DNA of 64,000 nt from Haemonchus contortus (lineage: Eukaryota > Nematoda > Chromadorea > Rhabditida > Trichostrongylidae), in contig LS997566.1 in the NCBI GenBank assembly GCA_000469685.2, positions 2,384,061 through 2,448,060 on the forward strand. The letters are read 5' to 3'. Below are positions 62,887 to 64,000 of the stretch, one piece after another. A program made the translations under genes and the position numbers. How positions within the stretch are numbered: position 1 is the stretch's first letter; each line of letters opens with the position of its first letter. A model generated the notes under the pieces. That model saw only the letters and a list, made by a program, of their open reading frames with translations. It did no database searches and was not told the DNA's origin.

Positions 62887-63171
62887 GTATCAGTCTTTAC
62901 CATTGATTTTTACTTGAAATAGTTTTTTTTTCGTGGTAATAGTACTGTTTGCGAATTCGGTTATAAGTTATTATAAAAAAAGGGCAATGAATCTTGAAAT
63001 TTCGGAAATGTATCAGATGACCTGAATGGCGATGGTGTGATCAACCGCGAATAGTTCGGAATTCTCTGAACTAGAATAGAAGTTCTAATGAACCCATAAA
63101 CATGCCTCGCTCTGCAAATTCGCCCAACTTGATAACTGCACTCTCTAATAGGGCAGAGAAAGTCCATTATA

Positions 63172-64000
63172 TTAGGTTGAGTAGAAAGTTTTGATCGACC
63201 CTCGTCCCTTTTTTCGTAGGACCGCTCGGAAGGACTTCTTAATGGGTTATGGTAGACCGATCCCTAACCTGTATTATTAAAAGGATATATAAGCATCCCC
63301 TTAGAAGTGCTTCTCAAAAATGACTTCAACCTTCAACTGGCGTTCGAAGCTGTCTGAGAGCTATCGTCTATCACGAATTACTGTAAGGGCATAATCCACC
63401 GACGGCTATCGCAAATATCTATGGTGCATCCAGAAGGGTCATCGTATCTCAGCCCACGGGTGCCTCATGACGAAACACCCCCGAGACTAACAGAGAAGTA
63501 GACTATGTCCGAGGAAGGTTCTACTGTATCGTCGGTGGACATTCTCAGGGAATGATCTACACTATGATCTACACTGGATAACTTACTGAGGGCTCCACCG
63601 TGACCGCCGAGATTTACGCTTTTCAGCTACAGAGTTTGGTCGACGTTGTTCGAAGGAAGCGTCCGCAGCGTGAAAATGTTTGCCTTTTTCACGACAGCGC
63701 TCAACCGCATGTTGCAAAATGATTTTGTCAGTAAATTGCCCAACTTAGATGGGCAGAGCTAACCCATTCTACTTATTCCCGAGGTCTCGCTCCGTCTGAT
63801 TACCATTTGTTTCTTGCTCTGAAATATCACCTCCGCGATAGAAATTTTGATGACTGCCCGGAGCTCAAAGATGAGATCTCCAGCTTTTCCAAATCGCGGC
63901 CGCCACCCTTCTGGGCTTCAGGAGTCAAGAAAGTGCCGGTTCGTTAGACGTATGTTTAGGACAACGATGGAGACTATATTACTGATTGAGATCCTCTTTC
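63172..64000 (+). mobile_element. Degenerate mariner element, runs off the window
   Basis: A TA dinucleotide followed by a TTAGGTTGAGTAGAAAGTTT terminal repeat marks the 5' end. Mariner transposase fragments follow in shifting frames: an N-terminal GHN-type helix-turn-helix remnant, then TVTAEIYAFQLQSLVDVVRR, NVCLFHDSAQPHVAK, LAPSDYHLFLALKYHLRDR and FWASGVKKVP, the last being the family C-terminus. The stretch between the N-terminal and catalytic parts is shortened. Stops and frameshifts show that it is dead. The 3' repeat should lie just past position 64000. Confidence 0.8.

Noticed and set aside
1..64000. CRISPR array, bacterial operon signals or prophage
   Set aside because: The sequence is clearly eukaryotic: spliced genes, mariner elements and TATA/AATAAA signals; no regularly spaced repeats were seen.

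Overview
The window is eukaryotic and almost certainly nematode. Every gene I can model is split by short-consensus introns (GTAAGT or GTGAGT donors, TTTTCAG-type acceptors), and two reading frames start next to a splice acceptor that has no upstream exon, as expected for spliced-leader trans-splicing. The gene families, the mariner remnants and the dispersed repeats fit a clade V (strongylid or hookworm-like) worm, but species assignment is inference. Gene density is low: about five well-supported genes, nearly all in the right-hand quarter.

Bases 1-24,800 hold no gene I can support. They contain microsatellites, homopolymer runs, a SINE-like repeat (8655-8910), an internally deleted mariner with both terminal repeats (10072-10602), and an 1.8 kb fold-back structure made of two ~600 bp inverted arms (18422-20247). 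At 24829-27397 a small three-exon gene for a 75-residue protein can be assembled. From 27.4 to 47.4 kb there are repeats, weak open frames and one patch of coding-like relics.

Bases 48426-54699 (minus strand) are a tight head-to-tail gene run: a BSDC1-like BSD-domain protein, then RNA polymerase II subunit RPB9, then the Ragulator subunit LAMTOR2. Spacing and trans-splice acceptors suggest an operon. Two copies of a 260 bp hairpin MITE with 9 bp target duplications lie in this neighbourhood, one inside an RPB9 intron.

Bases 58100-62886 (plus strand) carry most of a nicotinic-receptor-type Cys-loop channel subunit: signal peptide, ligand-binding domain, Cys-loop and TM1-TM3. A complete two-exon gene for a secreted Gly/Trp/Met-rich peptide sits on the opposite strand inside its first intron, and SINE and tRNA-like sequences sit in other introns. 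The exon after TM2 lacks a GT at its expected donor, and a mariner copy starts 285 bp past TM3, so the 3' part of the receptor gene lies outside the window, is altered, or is lost.
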